From the NCBI GenBank assembly GCA_021325375.1, contig JAJPHG010000035.1, positions 106,342 through 170,341 of the forward strand: DNA of 64,000 nucleotides, read 5' to 3'. Each line of letters opens with the position of its first letter. The first letter of the stretch is position 1. This DNA is from Alphaproteobacteria bacterium (GTDB lineage Bacteria > Pseudomonadota > Alphaproteobacteria > Micropepsales > Micropepsaceae). The position numbers and the translations under genes are program-made. The notes beneath the pieces were generated by a model, which was not told the origin of the DNA, searched no databases, and saw nothing but the letters and a program-made list of their open reading frames with translations. Of this stretch, positions 1 to 8,533 are shown one piece after another.

Positions 1-618
1 GCTGACGGCGGCGTTGAACCTGTACTTCGAATTGTTGTCGAGGCGGCTGGAGGCCGAGACCTTCACCGGCGTCACCACGTCCTGCAGCGTCGAAAGATCG
101 ACGGCGTGGACCATGTATTGCTGCACCTGGTTCTTGTAGGTGTAGGCGATGAGATAGAGCGTGCCGGTCGAGGTGTCGATCACGGGCGTCGAGCCGATGC
201 CGATATTGGCCGCGTTGTTGCTGCAGCCGCCGGGCAACGCCGATTCCGGCACGGGCGGCCCGAAATTCTTGGACAGCAGGATCGTGCCGTCATTGGCGTC
301 GATGGCGTAGAGCGTGTTGTTCTCGGTCGCGACATAGACGACGTCGTGCGTGCCCTGGCCCTGGATCGCCTGACCCTGGACCACGAGCGGCTGGGCGTCG
401 ACCTGGTCGTCGAGGGCGACGGACGCCGTCATCTGGAAGGTCTGGCCGCCCGATCCGTTCTTGACGACCCGCGGCGTCAGCACCGTCTCGTTGCCGTTCC
501 AGCCCGTGCGCAGCGTGTCATTGTGATAGGTCGTCACGTTCACCGCCAGCGCGGCGGACGCGCTCAAAAGAGCGGCGCTTGCGAAAGCGACGGCATTCAA
601 AAGACGGATTCGTGCCAC
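1..618 (-). CDS. Secreted PQQ-type beta-propeller protein, 3' end cut by window edge
   Basis: The visible 206 codons begin with a GTG at 618 that follows AGGGAGG by five bases, so the start is well supported. Residues 1-25 form a signal peptide (hydrophobic core, ending ALA) and the mature protein begins VNVTTYHNDTLRTGWNGNET. That tyrosine-histidine-asparagine opening followed by RTGWNGNETVLTP is typical of secreted quinoprotein-like propeller proteins. Further on, segments such as VVYVATENNTLYAIDA and STPVIDTSTGTLYLIAYTY look like the strands of PQQ/BamB-type blades. No enzyme activity can be assigned because the rest of the protein, including any PQQ-binding residues, lies outside the window. 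It faces away from the left edge and is separated from gcvPB by 97 bp. It probably acts in the periplasm or outside the cell. Confidence 0.75.
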   Translation of the reverse strand, partial: MARIRLLNAVAFASAALLSASAALAVNVTTYHNDTLRTGWNGNETVLTPRVVKNGSGGQTFQMTASVALDDQVDAQPLVVQGQAIQGQGTHDVVYVATENNTLYAIDANDGTILLSKNFGPPVPESALPGGCSNNAANIGIGSTPVIDTSTGTLYLIAYTYKNQVQQYMVHAVDLSTLQDVVTPVKVSASSRLDNNSKYRFNAAVS

Positions 619-715
619 GGCGTCCTCCCTGTGGGGCTGGACGAGAGCATGTTTCTTCTTTCGCGCGAAGTCCAGAAGGCGGGCGCGGCTTTACGGCGTT
701 ACGCTTTCCAAACCG

Positions 716-2287
716 TCACTCCGCCGCCTGGCGCGCATCGTCCTTGGGCCGCCAGCGCAGGATGGGATTGCGCGCGGCGGCAGTCTCATCCAGGCGGCGG
801 CGCGGGCTGAGCCTGGGCGCGCCTTCGAAGCGCGCGGTCCTCTTGTCCTTGGCCTCCAAAGCCATCGTGCGCAGCACGTGGATGAAGCGGTCGAGCGACT
901 CCTTCGATTCCGATTCCGTCGGCTCGATCAGCATCGCGCCGTGGACGACGAGCGGGAAATACATCGTCATCGGATGGTAGCCCTCGTCGATCATCGCCTT
1001 GGCGAAATCGAGCGTGGTGACGCCGGTCCCTTCCAGGAAGCTGTCGTCGAACAACGCCTCGTGCATGCACGGGCCTTCGCCGAACGGCGCGCTCATCACG
1101 TCCTTGAGCGAGGCCAGCACATAATTCGCCGACAGCACCGCGTCCTCGCTCGCCTGGCGCACGCCGTCGCGGCCATGGCTGAGCATGTAGGCGAGCGCGC
1201 GAGTGAACATGCCCATCTGGCCATGGAAGGCGCACATGCGGCCGAACGGCTTGGCGCCGCCGCTCGCTTCGTCCGCGTGCTCGATCATGCGGAACTCGTT
1301 GCCGTCATGCATCAGCAGCGGCAGAGGCGCGTAGGGCGCGAGCCGCTCCGACAGCACGACCGGGCCCGCGCCGGGTCCGCCGCCGCCATGCGGCGTCGAG
1401 AAGGTCTTGTGCAGGTTGATGTGCATCGCGTCGATGCCGAGATCGCCCGGACGCACGCGCCCCGCGATGGCGTTGAAGTTCGCGCCGTCGCAGTAGAAGT
1501 ACGCGCCCGCCCTGTGCACCGCATCCGCCATCTCGATGATGCGCGGCTCGAACAGCCCACAGGTGTTCGGATTGGTGAGCATGATGGCGCAGACGTCGGG
1601 TCCGAGCTTGGCCTCGAGCGCGTCGGCATCGACATGGCCGCTCTTGGTCGCAGGCACTTCGTCGACCGTGAAGCCCGCGAAGGCCGCGGTGGCGGGATTG
1701 GTGCCGTGCGCGGATTCCGGGACCAGGATGCGCGGCCGCTTCTCGCCGCGCGCTTCGATCGCCGCGCGGATCGCGAGCAGCCCGCACAGCTCACCATGCG
1801 CGCCCGCCTTGGGCGACATCGCGACCGCCGGCATGCCGGTCAGCGTGGTCAGCCAGCGCATCAATTCGGAGATCAGCGCGAACGCGCCCTGCACCGTCTG
1901 CTGCGGCTGCAGCGGATGGATGTCGCCGAAGCCCGGCAGCCGCGCCATCTTCTCGTTCAGGCGCGGGTTGTGCTTCATCGTGCAGGAGCCGAGCGGATAG
2001 AGCCCGCTGTCGATCGCGTAATTCATGCGCGACAGGCGCACATAGTGCCGCACCACCTCAGGCTCGGAGAGGCCGGGAAGCCCGATCGGTCCCTTGCGGC
2101 GCCTGCCGCCCAGCCGCGTCTCGCTCATCTGCACCTCGGGCACGTCGACACCGGTCATGCCGGCGCGGCCGAGCTCGAAGATCAGGCCTTCCTCGTGATC
2201 GAGGCCCCGGTCGCCGGAGATGGTGGGAAGCTCGTTGTCTTCCACGGTGCCCGGTGCGGTGGGCCTGCCCTGCTTGTTCATGGTCAT
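716..2287 (-). CDS. gcvPB: Glycine dehydrogenase (decarboxylating) subunit 2, P-protein beta half
   Basis: This 523-residue protein is the C-terminal half of a split glycine cleavage P-protein. Together with GcvPA it decarboxylates glycine using pyridoxal phosphate and passes the aminomethyl group to lipoyl-GcvH. The cofactor lysine is about residue 294 in [16 protein letters not shown], followed by the glycine-rich loop diagnostic of the family. The N-terminal stretch with [20 protein letters not shown] (about 86-105) is also characteristic. The ATG at 2287 overlaps the gcvPA stop codon in an ATGA arrangement, implying translational coupling and equal output of the two subunits. It is the last gene of the gcvT-gcvH-gcvPA-gcvPB operon. 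The split P-protein is common in Alphaproteobacteria and Gram-positives, whereas E. coli has one fused chain. Confidence 0.97.
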   Translation of the reverse strand: MTMNKQGRPTAPGTVEDNELPTISGDRGLDHEEGLIFELGRAGMTGVDVPEVQMSETRLGGRRRKGPIGLPGLSEPEVVRHYVRLSRMNYAIDSGLYPLGSCTMKHNPRLNEKMARLPGFGDIHPLQPQQTVQGAFALISELMRWLTTLTGMPAVAMSPKAGAHGELCGLLAIRAAIEARGEKRPRILVPESAHGTNPATAAFAGFTVDEVPATKSGHVDADALEAKLGPDVCAIMLTNPNTCGLFEPRIIEMADAVHRAGAYFYCDGANFNAIAGRVRPGDLGIDAMHINLHKTFSTPHGGGGPGAGPVVLSERLAPYAPLPLLMHDGNEFRMIEHADEASGGAKPFGRMCAFHGQMGMFTRALAYMLSHGRDGVRQASEDAVLSANYVLASLKDVMSAPFGEGPCMHEALFDDSFLEGTGVTTLDFAKAMIDEGYHPMTMYFPLVVHGAMLIEPTESESKESLDRFIHVLRTMALEAKDKRTARFEGAPRLSPRRRLDETAAARNPILRWRPKDDARQAAE

Positions 2288-3630
2288 GCGAGCACCTCCG
2301 CGAGCGCCTTGGCGAAGGCTTCGCAGTCCTCATCGGTGTTGGTTTCGGTGGCGGCGACGATCAGAAGATCGCGCGCCGATTTCTCGTGCGGCATCAGGCG
2401 CGAGGCGGGAACGCCGCCTATGATGCCCCTCTCCGCCAGCGCGTCGACGACCGACGCGGCCGGCTTGGAAAGGCGGACCGTGAACTCGTTGAAGAAGCTC
2501 TCGGTCACTAGCGACACGCCTCTCACCGCGCCGAGACGTTCGGCGAGCGCCGAAGCGCGCGCGTGGTTGAACCGCGCCATGCGGGTCAATCCCTCTTCGC
2601 CGAGCAGCGAGAGATGGATGGTGAAGGCGAGGCAACAAAGCCCCGAATTGGTGCAGATGTTGCTCGTCGCCTTGTCGCGGCGGATGTGCTGCTCGCGTGT
2701 CGATAGCGTCAGCACGAAGCCGCGGCGGCCGTCGGCGTCCACGGTCTCGCCGGTGAGGCGGCCGGGCATCTGGCGGATGAACTTCTCGCGTGTCGCAAAC
2801 AACCCGACATAAGGCCCGCCGAAATTGAGGCCGTTGCCGATCGACTGCCCTTCGGCCGCGACGATGTCGGCGCCCTGCGCGCCGGGCGACTCCAGAAGAC
2901 CGAACGACATCGCCTCGGTCACCACCGCGATCAGCAGCGCGCCTTTGGCATGCGCCGCTGCGGCGACGGTTTCGATGTCGCGGATCAGGCCGAACACGTC
3001 CGGGCTCTGCACGACGACGCAGGCCGTCTCGCCGTCGATCATCGCGGCGATGTCTTCCGCGGAGCCCGGCGTGACGGGCGCGCGCACGACCTTGCCGGAC
3101 AACGCCGCCACGGTCTCGACCGTCTCGGCATAGTGCGGATGCAGGCCGCCGGAGAGGATCGCCTTCGGACGCCGCGTCAGGCGCTGCGCCATCAGCACGG
3201 CCTCCGCCGTCGCGGTCGAGCCGTCATAGAGCGAGGCGTTGGCGACCTCCATGCCGGTGAGCAGCGCCACCTGGGTCTGGAACTCGAAGAGGTATTGCAG
3301 CGTGCCCTGCGCGATCTCGGGCTGATAAGGCGTGTAGGAGGTGAGGAACTCGGAGCGCTGGATCAGATGGTCGACCGCGCTCGGCACGTGATGACGATAG
3401 GCGCCAGCGCCGCAGAAGAATGGCACGCTGCCCGCCGACGCGTTGCGAGAGGCCATGCGCGACATGATGCGCTCGACCTCGATCTCGCCCTTGGTGTCGG
3501 GCAGGTCGAACGCGGACAGCGGCACGACCGCCGATTTCGGCACGTCGCGGAACAGCGCGTCGATATCCCTGGCGCCGATCTTGCCGAGCATGGCGGCGCG
3601 GTCGGTGGTTGTTAGTGGGTGATATCGCAT
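2284..3630 (-). CDS. gcvPA: Glycine dehydrogenase (decarboxylating) subunit 1, P-protein alpha half
   Basis: This 448-residue protein is the N-terminal half of the split P-protein and pairs with GcvPB encoded directly downstream. Family hallmarks are the opening [19 protein letters not shown], the conserved [20 protein letters not shown] segment around residue 75, and the [20 protein letters not shown] block. The start ATG at 3630 is preceded by an AGAGAAGAG purine run. Its stop overlaps the start of gcvPB by four bases. Upstream, 161 bp separate it from gcvH, and that gap holds a 126-bp palindromic repeat unit. That spacing is unusual inside an otherwise tight operon and could form a large mRNA hairpin. 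Confidence 0.97.
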   Translation of the reverse strand: MRYHPLTTTDRAAMLGKIGARDIDALFRDVPKSAVVPLSAFDLPDTKGEIEVERIMSRMASRNASAGSVPFFCGAGAYRHHVPSAVDHLIQRSEFLTSYTPYQPEIAQGTLQYLFEFQTQVALLTGMEVANASLYDGSTATAEAVLMAQRLTRRPKAILSGGLHPHYAETVETVAALSGKVVRAPVTPGSAEDIAAMIDGETACVVVQSPDVFGLIRDIETVAAAAHAKGALLIAVVTEAMSFGLLESPGAQGADIVAAEGQSIGNGLNFGGPYVGLFATREKFIRQMPGRLTGETVDADGRRGFVLTLSTREQHIRRDKATSNICTNSGLCCLAFTIHLSLLGEEGLTRMARFNHARASALAERLGAVRGVSLVTESFFNEFTVRLSKPAASVVDALAERGIIGGVPASRLMPHEKSARDLLIVAATETNTDEDCEAFAKALAEVLA

Positions 3631-3656
3631 ATCTCTTCTCTTCCATCCATCCCCAG

Positions 3657-3782
3657 TGTCATGGCCCGCGACTGCGGGCCACCCAGGTGAAATCTGCGAC
3701 TACCGTCCCAGGAAGGGTTGCGAGCGAAATCTGCAACATCACGCGACGCTACCTGGGTGGCCCGCAGTCGCGGACCATGACA
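3657..3782. repeat. Dispersed inverted repeat family A, copy 1 (inside gcv operon)
   Basis: Two 32-bp arms (3657-3688 and 3751-3782) are inverted copies of each other with a single mismatch and enclose 62 bp. Each arm contains its own short palindrome, ATGGCCCGCGA-CTGCGGGCC. The same arm sequence recurs as a complete pair at 62863-63066 and as a solo arm at 59908-59939. The element lies in the gcvH-gcvPA gap, so it is transcribed with the operon and could fold into a long hairpin. There is no coding capacity and no T-run typical of a terminator. Confidence 0.85.
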
Positions 3783-3791
3783 GTCGGGTCA

Positions 3792-4166
3792 TCAAAGCCC
3801 CTTCACGAACTCGTCGTATTGCTCGCGCGTCATCAGCTTGGCGACTTCGCCCGCGTCGGAGAGCTTGACCTTGAAGAACCAGCCGTCGCCTTCGGGATCG
3901 GCGTTGACCTTCGCGGGATCGTCGGAGAGCGCGGCATTGGACGCGGTCACCTCGCCGCTCACCGGCGCGTAGACCTCGCTCGCGGCCTTGACGCTTTCGA
4001 CCACCGCCGCCTCGCCGCCGGCGCCGACCTTGCGGCCGTTTTCGGGAAGCTCGACGAAGACGACGTCGCCGAGCTGCTCGGCGGCGTATTTCGTGATGCC
4101 GATGGTCGCTTCGGAGCCCTCGACGCGCACCCACTCATGTTCCTTCGTGTACCGGACTTCGCTCAT
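3792..4166 (-). CDS. gcvH: Glycine cleavage system H protein
   Basis: This 124-residue protein carries the lipoyl arm that shuttles the aminomethyl group between P, T and L proteins. The lipoylated lysine is K60 in [21 protein letters not shown]-type context, the standard ESVKAASE motif. The N-terminus [14 protein letters not shown] and the C-terminal WFFKVKLSD block are typical, and the length is normal for the family. The ATG at 4166 follows a GGGGAGCAGC ribosome binding site. It lies 15 bp behind gcvT in the same operon. No lipoyl-attachment enzyme is encoded nearby, so lipoylation depends on genes elsewhere. Confidence 0.98.
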   Translation of the reverse strand: MSEVRYTKEHEWVRVEGSEATIGITKYAAEQLGDVVFVELPENGRKVGAGGEAAVVESVKAASEVYAPVSGEVTASNAALSDDPAKVNADPEGDGWFFKVKLSDAGEVAKLMTREQYDEFVKGL

Positions 4167-4181
4167 GCTGCTCCCCTGTTC

Positions 4182-5294
4182 CTAAGATGCGCGCCGATAG
4201 CGATGCGCGACGAACGGCATCGGTGCCACGCGCGCCGGCATCGGCTTGCCGCGCACGATAAGATCGATCTCGGTCCCGTCGGCCGCGAACGCGCTCTCGA
4301 CATAGCCCATCGCCACCGGCCCATTCAGGCTCGGCCCGAAGCCGCCCGAGGTGATCTCGCCGATCACGCGGCCGGACTTGTCGGCGATCGGCGTGTGCTC
4401 GCGCGCGGGCGCCTTGCCAAGCGGCAGGATGCCGACGCGCTTCTTGGCCGGCGCGGCATCGAGAAACTTGCCCGCGCCCGGAAAATCGCGATCGGTGCGG
4501 CGGCGCTTGGCGACGGACCACATCAGGTTCGCCTCGGCGGGGTTCACGCTCTCGTCGATGTCGTGGCCGTAGAGGCAGAGCCCCGCCTCCAGGCGCAGCG
4601 AGTCGCGCGCGCCCAGTCCGATCGGCAGCACCTCGCTCTCAGCCAGCAGCGCGCGCGCCACGCGCTCACCGTCCTTGCCCTCGAGCGAGATCTCGAACCC
4701 GTCCTCGCCGGTATAGCCCGAGCGGCTGACGATGGCAGGCGCGCCCGCGATGTCCGCGCGCACGACCTTCATGAAGGTGAGCTTGTCGATGCCGGGTGAA
4801 AGCCGCTCCAGCACCGCGCCGGCCATCGGGCCTTGCAGCGCGAGCAGCGCGCGGTCGAACCGCGTCGTCACCTTGGCGGCGCCGTCGAGCCTCTGCGCGA
4901 TATAGGCGTAGTCGCCGTCCTTCGTCCCCGCATTGACGACGATGTACATGTCCGCCTCGCCCTCGAGCTTGGAGAACATGAAATCGTCCTTGATCGTGCC
5001 TTCATCGTTCAGCAGCAATCCGTAGCGCTGCATGCCGGGCTTGAGGCCCACGACGTCGGCGGGCGTCACGCGCTCGAGCGCCTTCGCGGGATCGGCACCC
5101 TTGAGGAACGCCTGGCCCATATGCGAGACGTCGAACAGCCCCGCCTTCTCGCGCGCGTGCAGATGCTCTTTGAGGATTCCGGCCGGATACTGCACCGGCA
5201 TGTCGTAGCCCGCGAACGGCACCATCTTGGCGCCGAGCTCCACATGCAGCGCGTGGAGCGGGGTCTTCAAAAGCGTTTCGGTCGTATCAGCCAT
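4182..5294 (-). CDS. gcvT: Aminomethyltransferase, glycine cleavage T protein
   Basis: This 370-residue protein transfers the methylene group from the aminomethylated H protein to tetrahydrofolate, releasing ammonia. The N-terminal half has the typical KTPLHALHVELGAKMVPFAGYDMPVQY and FDVSHMGQAFLKG segments. The middle has GYTGEDGFEI, and the C-terminal beta-barrel carries GEITSGGFGPSLNGPVAMGYV. These are standard GcvT folate-fold markers. It is the first gene of the gcv operon, and its start lies about 55 bp downstream of a tandem glycine riboswitch. The sequence before the ATG has no strong Shine-Dalgarno match, which fits translation being set by riboswitch folding, although that is inference. 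Confidence 0.97.
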   Translation of the reverse strand: MADTTETLLKTPLHALHVELGAKMVPFAGYDMPVQYPAGILKEHLHAREKAGLFDVSHMGQAFLKGADPAKALERVTPADVVGLKPGMQRYGLLLNDEGTIKDDFMFSKLEGEADMYIVVNAGTKDGDYAYIAQRLDGAAKVTTRFDRALLALQGPMAGAVLERLSPGIDKLTFMKVVRADIAGAPAIVSRSGYTGEDGFEISLEGKDGERVARALLAESEVLPIGLGARDSLRLEAGLCLYGHDIDESVNPAEANLMWSVAKRRRTDRDFPGAGKFLDAAPAKKRVGILPLGKAPAREHTPIADKSGRVIGEITSGGFGPSLNGPVAMGYVESAFAADGTEIDLIVRGKPMPARVAPMPFVAHRYRRAS

Positions 5295-5349
5295 GACGGT
5301 CCAGACAAGAGTTGCGACGGCGCGAACCGCCGACTTCGCGGAACTCGCG

Positions 5350-5526
5350 CCCCTCTGTCATGGGACCTGAGAGATTTCCCCCGATTTCTCGGGATTACCC
5401 CTTCGGTGGAGGACGCCTGAGAGCGGCCTCGCTTTCCAGAAGTTCATCCCCTTCGCGGTCCTTTTGCCTGAGAGTTTCCGGGGCGGTTGCTCCTTCGGCG
5501 CTTGTTTCCAAGTCTCTCCCGCGAGG
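5350..5526 (-). promoter_or_regulatory. Tandem glycine riboswitch
   Basis: Read on the minus strand, two aptamer cores are visible. The first has GGGAGAGACTTGG, CGCCGAAGGAGCAACC and GAAACTCTCAGGCAAAAGGAC. The second has GCCGCTCTCAGGCG, CACCGAAGGGGTAATCCC and AAATCTCTCAGGTCCCATGA, ending in CAGAGGGG. These CCGAAGG...CTCTCAGG blocks are the conserved glycine-binding cores, arranged as the classic cooperative pair. The element is directly upstream of gcvT, so glycine should switch on its own breakdown. GC-rich complementary segments (GGCGCGAG / CGCGCC) between aptamer 2 and the gcvT start could form the expression platform. No U-tract is seen, so translational control is more likely than termination. 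It fills most of the gene-free stretch 5295-5648. The remaining 5527-5648 holds only presumed promoter DNA. Confidence 0.93.
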
Positions 5527-5648
5527 GATCGATTGTATGGCCGGGCTTGAAGCGCCTCTCGGCGGTCAAACCCGTCGGCGCGCATCATAGGGGGGCGGTT
5601 TGGCGAGTCAATTCACTGTAAGATCGCTGGGAATATCAGGGGAAATCG

Positions 5649-6122
5649 ATGTTTCCGATCGACATCAGCGGCTCGATTCGCCTGCGCGACCTCGGCAATC
5701 CGGCGTCCTTTGTCACGCGCGTCAGTGAACGCCTGGTGGACATGCTGGACGAGGCAGGTGTGACCGAGGTCTGGCCCGGAGAGGACACAGTGCGCTTCAA
5801 GACCGCATCCTTCTGGACCGGTGGCCGCGGAGGCATCCTTGCATACTTCGACGCAGGCACATTGCGGATCGAGACGGAAGATACCTCATTGCGCATCCGC
5901 TATCGGCTAAGCACCGTCAGAATGTTATTTGTGATTACCGCCCTATCGATTGTGTTTTTTGGCTTCTTAGCCTTAAGCGATGCCGGCCGCGGCAGCGATT
6001 GGCGCGACGCTGTCATGACAGCTGGTTTTGGCTGGCTGTGGGTGTTCGGCTTGAACTACGTTTTCGGCATGATCCGCTTTCCGCTCCGGCTGGAGCGGGA
6101 ACTCCAGGACGTCGCGAAATAG
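5649..6122 (+). CDS. Hypothetical membrane protein, 157 aa
   Basis: The function is not recognised. The ATG at 5649 follows a CAGGGGAAAT ribosome binding site. Residues 1-90 are soluble and mixed alpha/beta, opening MFPIDISGSIRLRDLGNPAS with a charged strand-rich region. Two hydrophobic segments follow at about 93-112 (RMLFVITALSIVFFGFLAL) and 122-142 (AVMTAGFGWLWVFGLNYVFG), suggesting a membrane-anchored cytoplasmic domain. The coding sequence around 5920-5970 is noticeably richer in A and T than the flanking gcvT and argS genes, a possible sign of relaxed selection or acquisition. It converges on argS with only two bases between the stop codons, and is unlikely to share a pathway with either neighbour. 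Confidence 0.6.
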   Translation: MFPIDISGSIRLRDLGNPASFVTRVSERLVDMLDEAGVTEVWPGEDTVRFKTASFWTGGRGGILAYFDAGTLRIETEDTSLRIRYRLSTVRMLFVITALSIVFFGFLALSDAGRGSDWRDAVMTAGFGWLWVFGLNYVFGMIRFPLRLERELQDVAK

Positions 6123-6124
6123 CG

Positions 6125-7870
6125 CTACATCCGCTCCGGCACTTCGATGCCGAGGATGTCCAGCACCCTGACCATCGTCGCCAGCGTCACGTCGCACAGG
6201 CCGAGCCGCGCGGCGCGCAGATCCGCGTCGTCCTCGGACAGGATGTGGTGCTCGGAATAGAAGCGGCTGAATTTCTGCGCCAGCTCGAAGGCGTATTCGC
6301 ACAGCACGTTGGGCGCGCGGTTGTCTTCCGCCGCCGCCATCTTCTCGGGCAGCGAAAGAAGCTGCAGCACCAGGGCGCGCTCCTCGGGCGAGCGGATGAC
6401 GGGCGCGGACGACGCATGCCCCTCTTCCTTCGCGCGCCGCAGGATCGATTGGATGCGCACCGCGGCGTATTGCAGATAGGGCCCGGTCTTGCCCTCGAAT
6501 CTCGAGAACCGCTCGATGTCGAAGACGTAATCGGTGAGGCGGTAGTTCGACAGGTCGGCGAATTTGAGCGTAGCGATCCCGACCTTCCTGGCGATGTCGG
6601 CGCGCTCCTGCGCCGGATAGTCGGCGCCGATGCCGGCTTCGCTCAAGCGCTTGTCGGCTTCCGCCGTCACCATGGCGATGAGGTCGAACAGCTTCATCAC
6701 CCCGCCGGCGCGCGTCTTGAACGGCTTGCCGTCGGTGCCGTTCATCGTGCCGAAGCCGGAATGCTCGAGCGTAGCCTTGCCCGCGATGCCGGCCTTGCGC
6801 GCGGCGCGGAACACCTGCTCGAAATGCAGATGCTGGCGCTGGTCGACGACGTAGAGGATGAGGTCGGGATCCTGCTCCTTCACCCGGTCGACGATGGTGG
6901 CGAGGTCCGTCGTGCCATAGAGCACCGCGCCGTCCTTCTTGACGAGGATCAGCGGCGGCATCTCCTTCTTGTCGCCCTCTTCCGCGACGGGGACGATGAG
7001 CGCGCCTTCGCTCTCCTGCGCGATGTGCCGGGCTTTCAGGTCCTCGACCATCGGGCCGACCAGCGGATCGACGCTCGCCTCGCCTTTCCACAGATCGAAA
7101 TGGACGCCGAGGCTGTCATATTCGCGGTCGAGGCCGACCTTCGACACGTCGAAGAAATGCTCCCACAGCGCGCGGTAGCCGGGACGTCCGGCCTGGAGCT
7201 CCGCGGTGGCGCGCCTGGCCTCTTCCAGCCGCTCCGGATCGGCCTTGCAGGCGGCCGAGGCCGCGGGATAGATCTCCTCCAGATCGTCCATCGTCACCGG
7301 CGATTGCTCCGGGTACGGACCTTTGAAGCTCGCGTCGAAATAGACCGGCGCGATGCCGCGATGCTCGATCTCGCTGATGAGCTGGCCCATCTGCAGGCCC
7401 CAATCGCCGAGATGGACGTCGCTCGTCACCGTCCACCCGTTTGCGCGGAACAGCCGCTGCAGGCTGTCGCCCAGGATCGCCGAGCGCAGATGGCCGACAT
7501 GCATGGGCTTTGCGATATTGGCGCCGCCGAAATCGATGACCACGGCCTTGCCGTTGGGCTCGGCCTTCGGCAACCCGCCGCGCGCACGCTCGGCCAGCGC
7601 CGCGTCGGTCAGATCGAGATTGATGAAGCCCGGGCCCGCGATCTCGACCTTGGCGAAGATCGGCTCGGCCCTGAGGCGGTCCACGATCTTCTGTGCCAGC
7701 GCGCGCGGATTGGCCTTGGCGATCTTCGCGGCGGCGAGCGCGCCGTTGCACTGGAACTGCGCCAGGTCGGGCCGGTCCGAGGCCTGCACCTGGCCCAGCG
7801 CTTCCGGCAACCCCTCGGCCGCGAACGCCCGCCTCGCGAGCGCGCTCAGTTCCGCCGCCAGTCCCGTCAT
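6125..7870 (-). CDS. argS: Arginyl-tRNA synthetase
   Basis: This 581-residue class I enzyme charges tRNA-Arg. The HIGH-type signature is HVGH at about residues 124-127 in AKPMHVGHLRSAILGD. ArgRS-specific features include the N-terminal additional domain, the KKDGAVLYGTTDLATI region, and the KPFKTRAGGVMKL stretch that replaces a canonical KMSKS. The C-terminal anticodon-binding domain ends MVRVLDILGIEVPERM. The ATG at 7870 overlaps the stop of the upstream lipoprotein gene (ATGA), which sets the start. A longer reading frame upstream is only out-of-frame read-through of that lipoprotein gene. The length is typical of bacterial ArgRS. Confidence 0.97.
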   Translation of the reverse strand: MTGLAAELSALARRAFAAEGLPEALGQVQASDRPDLAQFQCNGALAAAKIAKANPRALAQKIVDRLRAEPIFAKVEIAGPGFINLDLTDAALAERARGGLPKAEPNGKAVVIDFGGANIAKPMHVGHLRSAILGDSLQRLFRANGWTVTSDVHLGDWGLQMGQLISEIEHRGIAPVYFDASFKGPYPEQSPVTMDDLEEIYPAASAACKADPERLEEARRATAELQAGRPGYRALWEHFFDVSKVGLDREYDSLGVHFDLWKGEASVDPLVGPMVEDLKARHIAQESEGALIVPVAEEGDKKEMPPLILVKKDGAVLYGTTDLATIVDRVKEQDPDLILYVVDQRQHLHFEQVFRAARKAGIAGKATLEHSGFGTMNGTDGKPFKTRAGGVMKLFDLIAMVTAEADKRLSEAGIGADYPAQERADIARKVGIATLKFADLSNYRLTDYVFDIERFSRFEGKTGPYLQYAAVRIQSILRRAKEEGHASSAPVIRSPEERALVLQLLSLPEKMAAAEDNRAPNVLCEYAFELAQKFSRFYSEHHILSEDDADLRAARLGLCDVTLATMVRVLDILGIEVPERM

Positions 7871-8448
7871 TGCGCGTAGCGGTTCATCTTGGTGTTGTAG
7901 TCGAGCTGCTCCTTGGTGAGCTGGAACCCGGCCACGATCGCGTATTCGCCGACCTTGGCGTTGCGCGCGATGTTGATGACGGTCGAGTCGATCTTGTCCT
8001 CCAAGCTCGCGGTGACCTGGCCCGGCTCGAAGGTGATGCGCGCGACGAAGAGCTTCTTGGTGAGGATCTTGTCGCCGTGGCGGGTGACCGAGAGGAAGTA
8101 GGGCACGTTGTAGGTGCCGCCCTCGCCGCCGGCCGAGCGCTTGGCTTTGAACACGACGCGGATTTCCGAATTCGTGGTGATCCTCTTCTTGTCGAAATCG
8201 CACTTCGTCTTCACGTCGGTGATCGCCACGGTATAGAGCTCGCCCGACGGATCCTGCGGCGCGTTCTGGCGGAATACCGTCAAGGTTGAAACGGGCGCGA
8301 GCGCGAAGGCGCTGGGGCACAGCCCCTTGTCCTTGTCGGTGGTGCAGCCCGAAAGGCTCAGACCCGCGAGCCCGGCCAGGGCGGCGCAGCGAAAAAACGT
8401 CGCGCCCCGCGCGAGCAATCCGCGCCCAGCAATCACCGGATCCGCCAT
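7867..8448 (-). CDS. Predicted lipoprotein of unknown function, 193 aa
   Basis: The chosen ATG at 8448 gives a signal peptide with hydrophobic core AALAGLAGLSLS and lipobox LSGC, placing the lipidated cysteine at residue 35. The mature part begins CTTDKDKGLCPSAFALAP and is about 158 residues of mostly beta-type sequence with a second pair of cysteines (CPSAF, KCDFD). A segment describing ISVTRHG-like strands and NIARNAKVGEYAIVAGFQLT near the C-terminus resembles an uncharacterised alphaproteobacterial lipoprotein family, but I cannot name a function. Its stop overlaps the argS start by four bases, so the two are co-translated. An in-frame ATG 28 bases further upstream is possible but would add a charged extension to the signal peptide. 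Confidence 0.75.
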   Translation of the reverse strand: MADPVIAGRGLLARGATFFRCAALAGLAGLSLSGCTTDKDKGLCPSAFALAPVSTLTVFRQNAPQDPSGELYTVAITDVKTKCDFDKKRITTNSEIRVVFKAKRSAGGEGGTYNVPYFLSVTRHGDKILTKKLFVARITFEPGQVTASLEDKIDSTVINIARNAKVGEYAIVAGFQLTKEQLDYNTKMNRYAQ

Positions 8449-8533
8449 TCTTTTGCCTTTCGCTTGACTTTTCATGAGACGCGGCCGACTGGTCCGACCG
8501 GCGCGTCCCGGACTGTATCCAGACAGGCTCCTA

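Noticed and set aside
5312-5590. Small open frames within the gcvT leader on both strands
   Set aside because: The region is explained by the two glycine aptamers, and the putative peptides have no ribosome binding site or conservation signal.
7871-8320. N-terminal extension of argS by about 150 codons
   Set aside because: This stretch is the out-of-frame shadow of the lipoprotein gene. The known ArgRS length and the ATGA overlap support the start at 7870.
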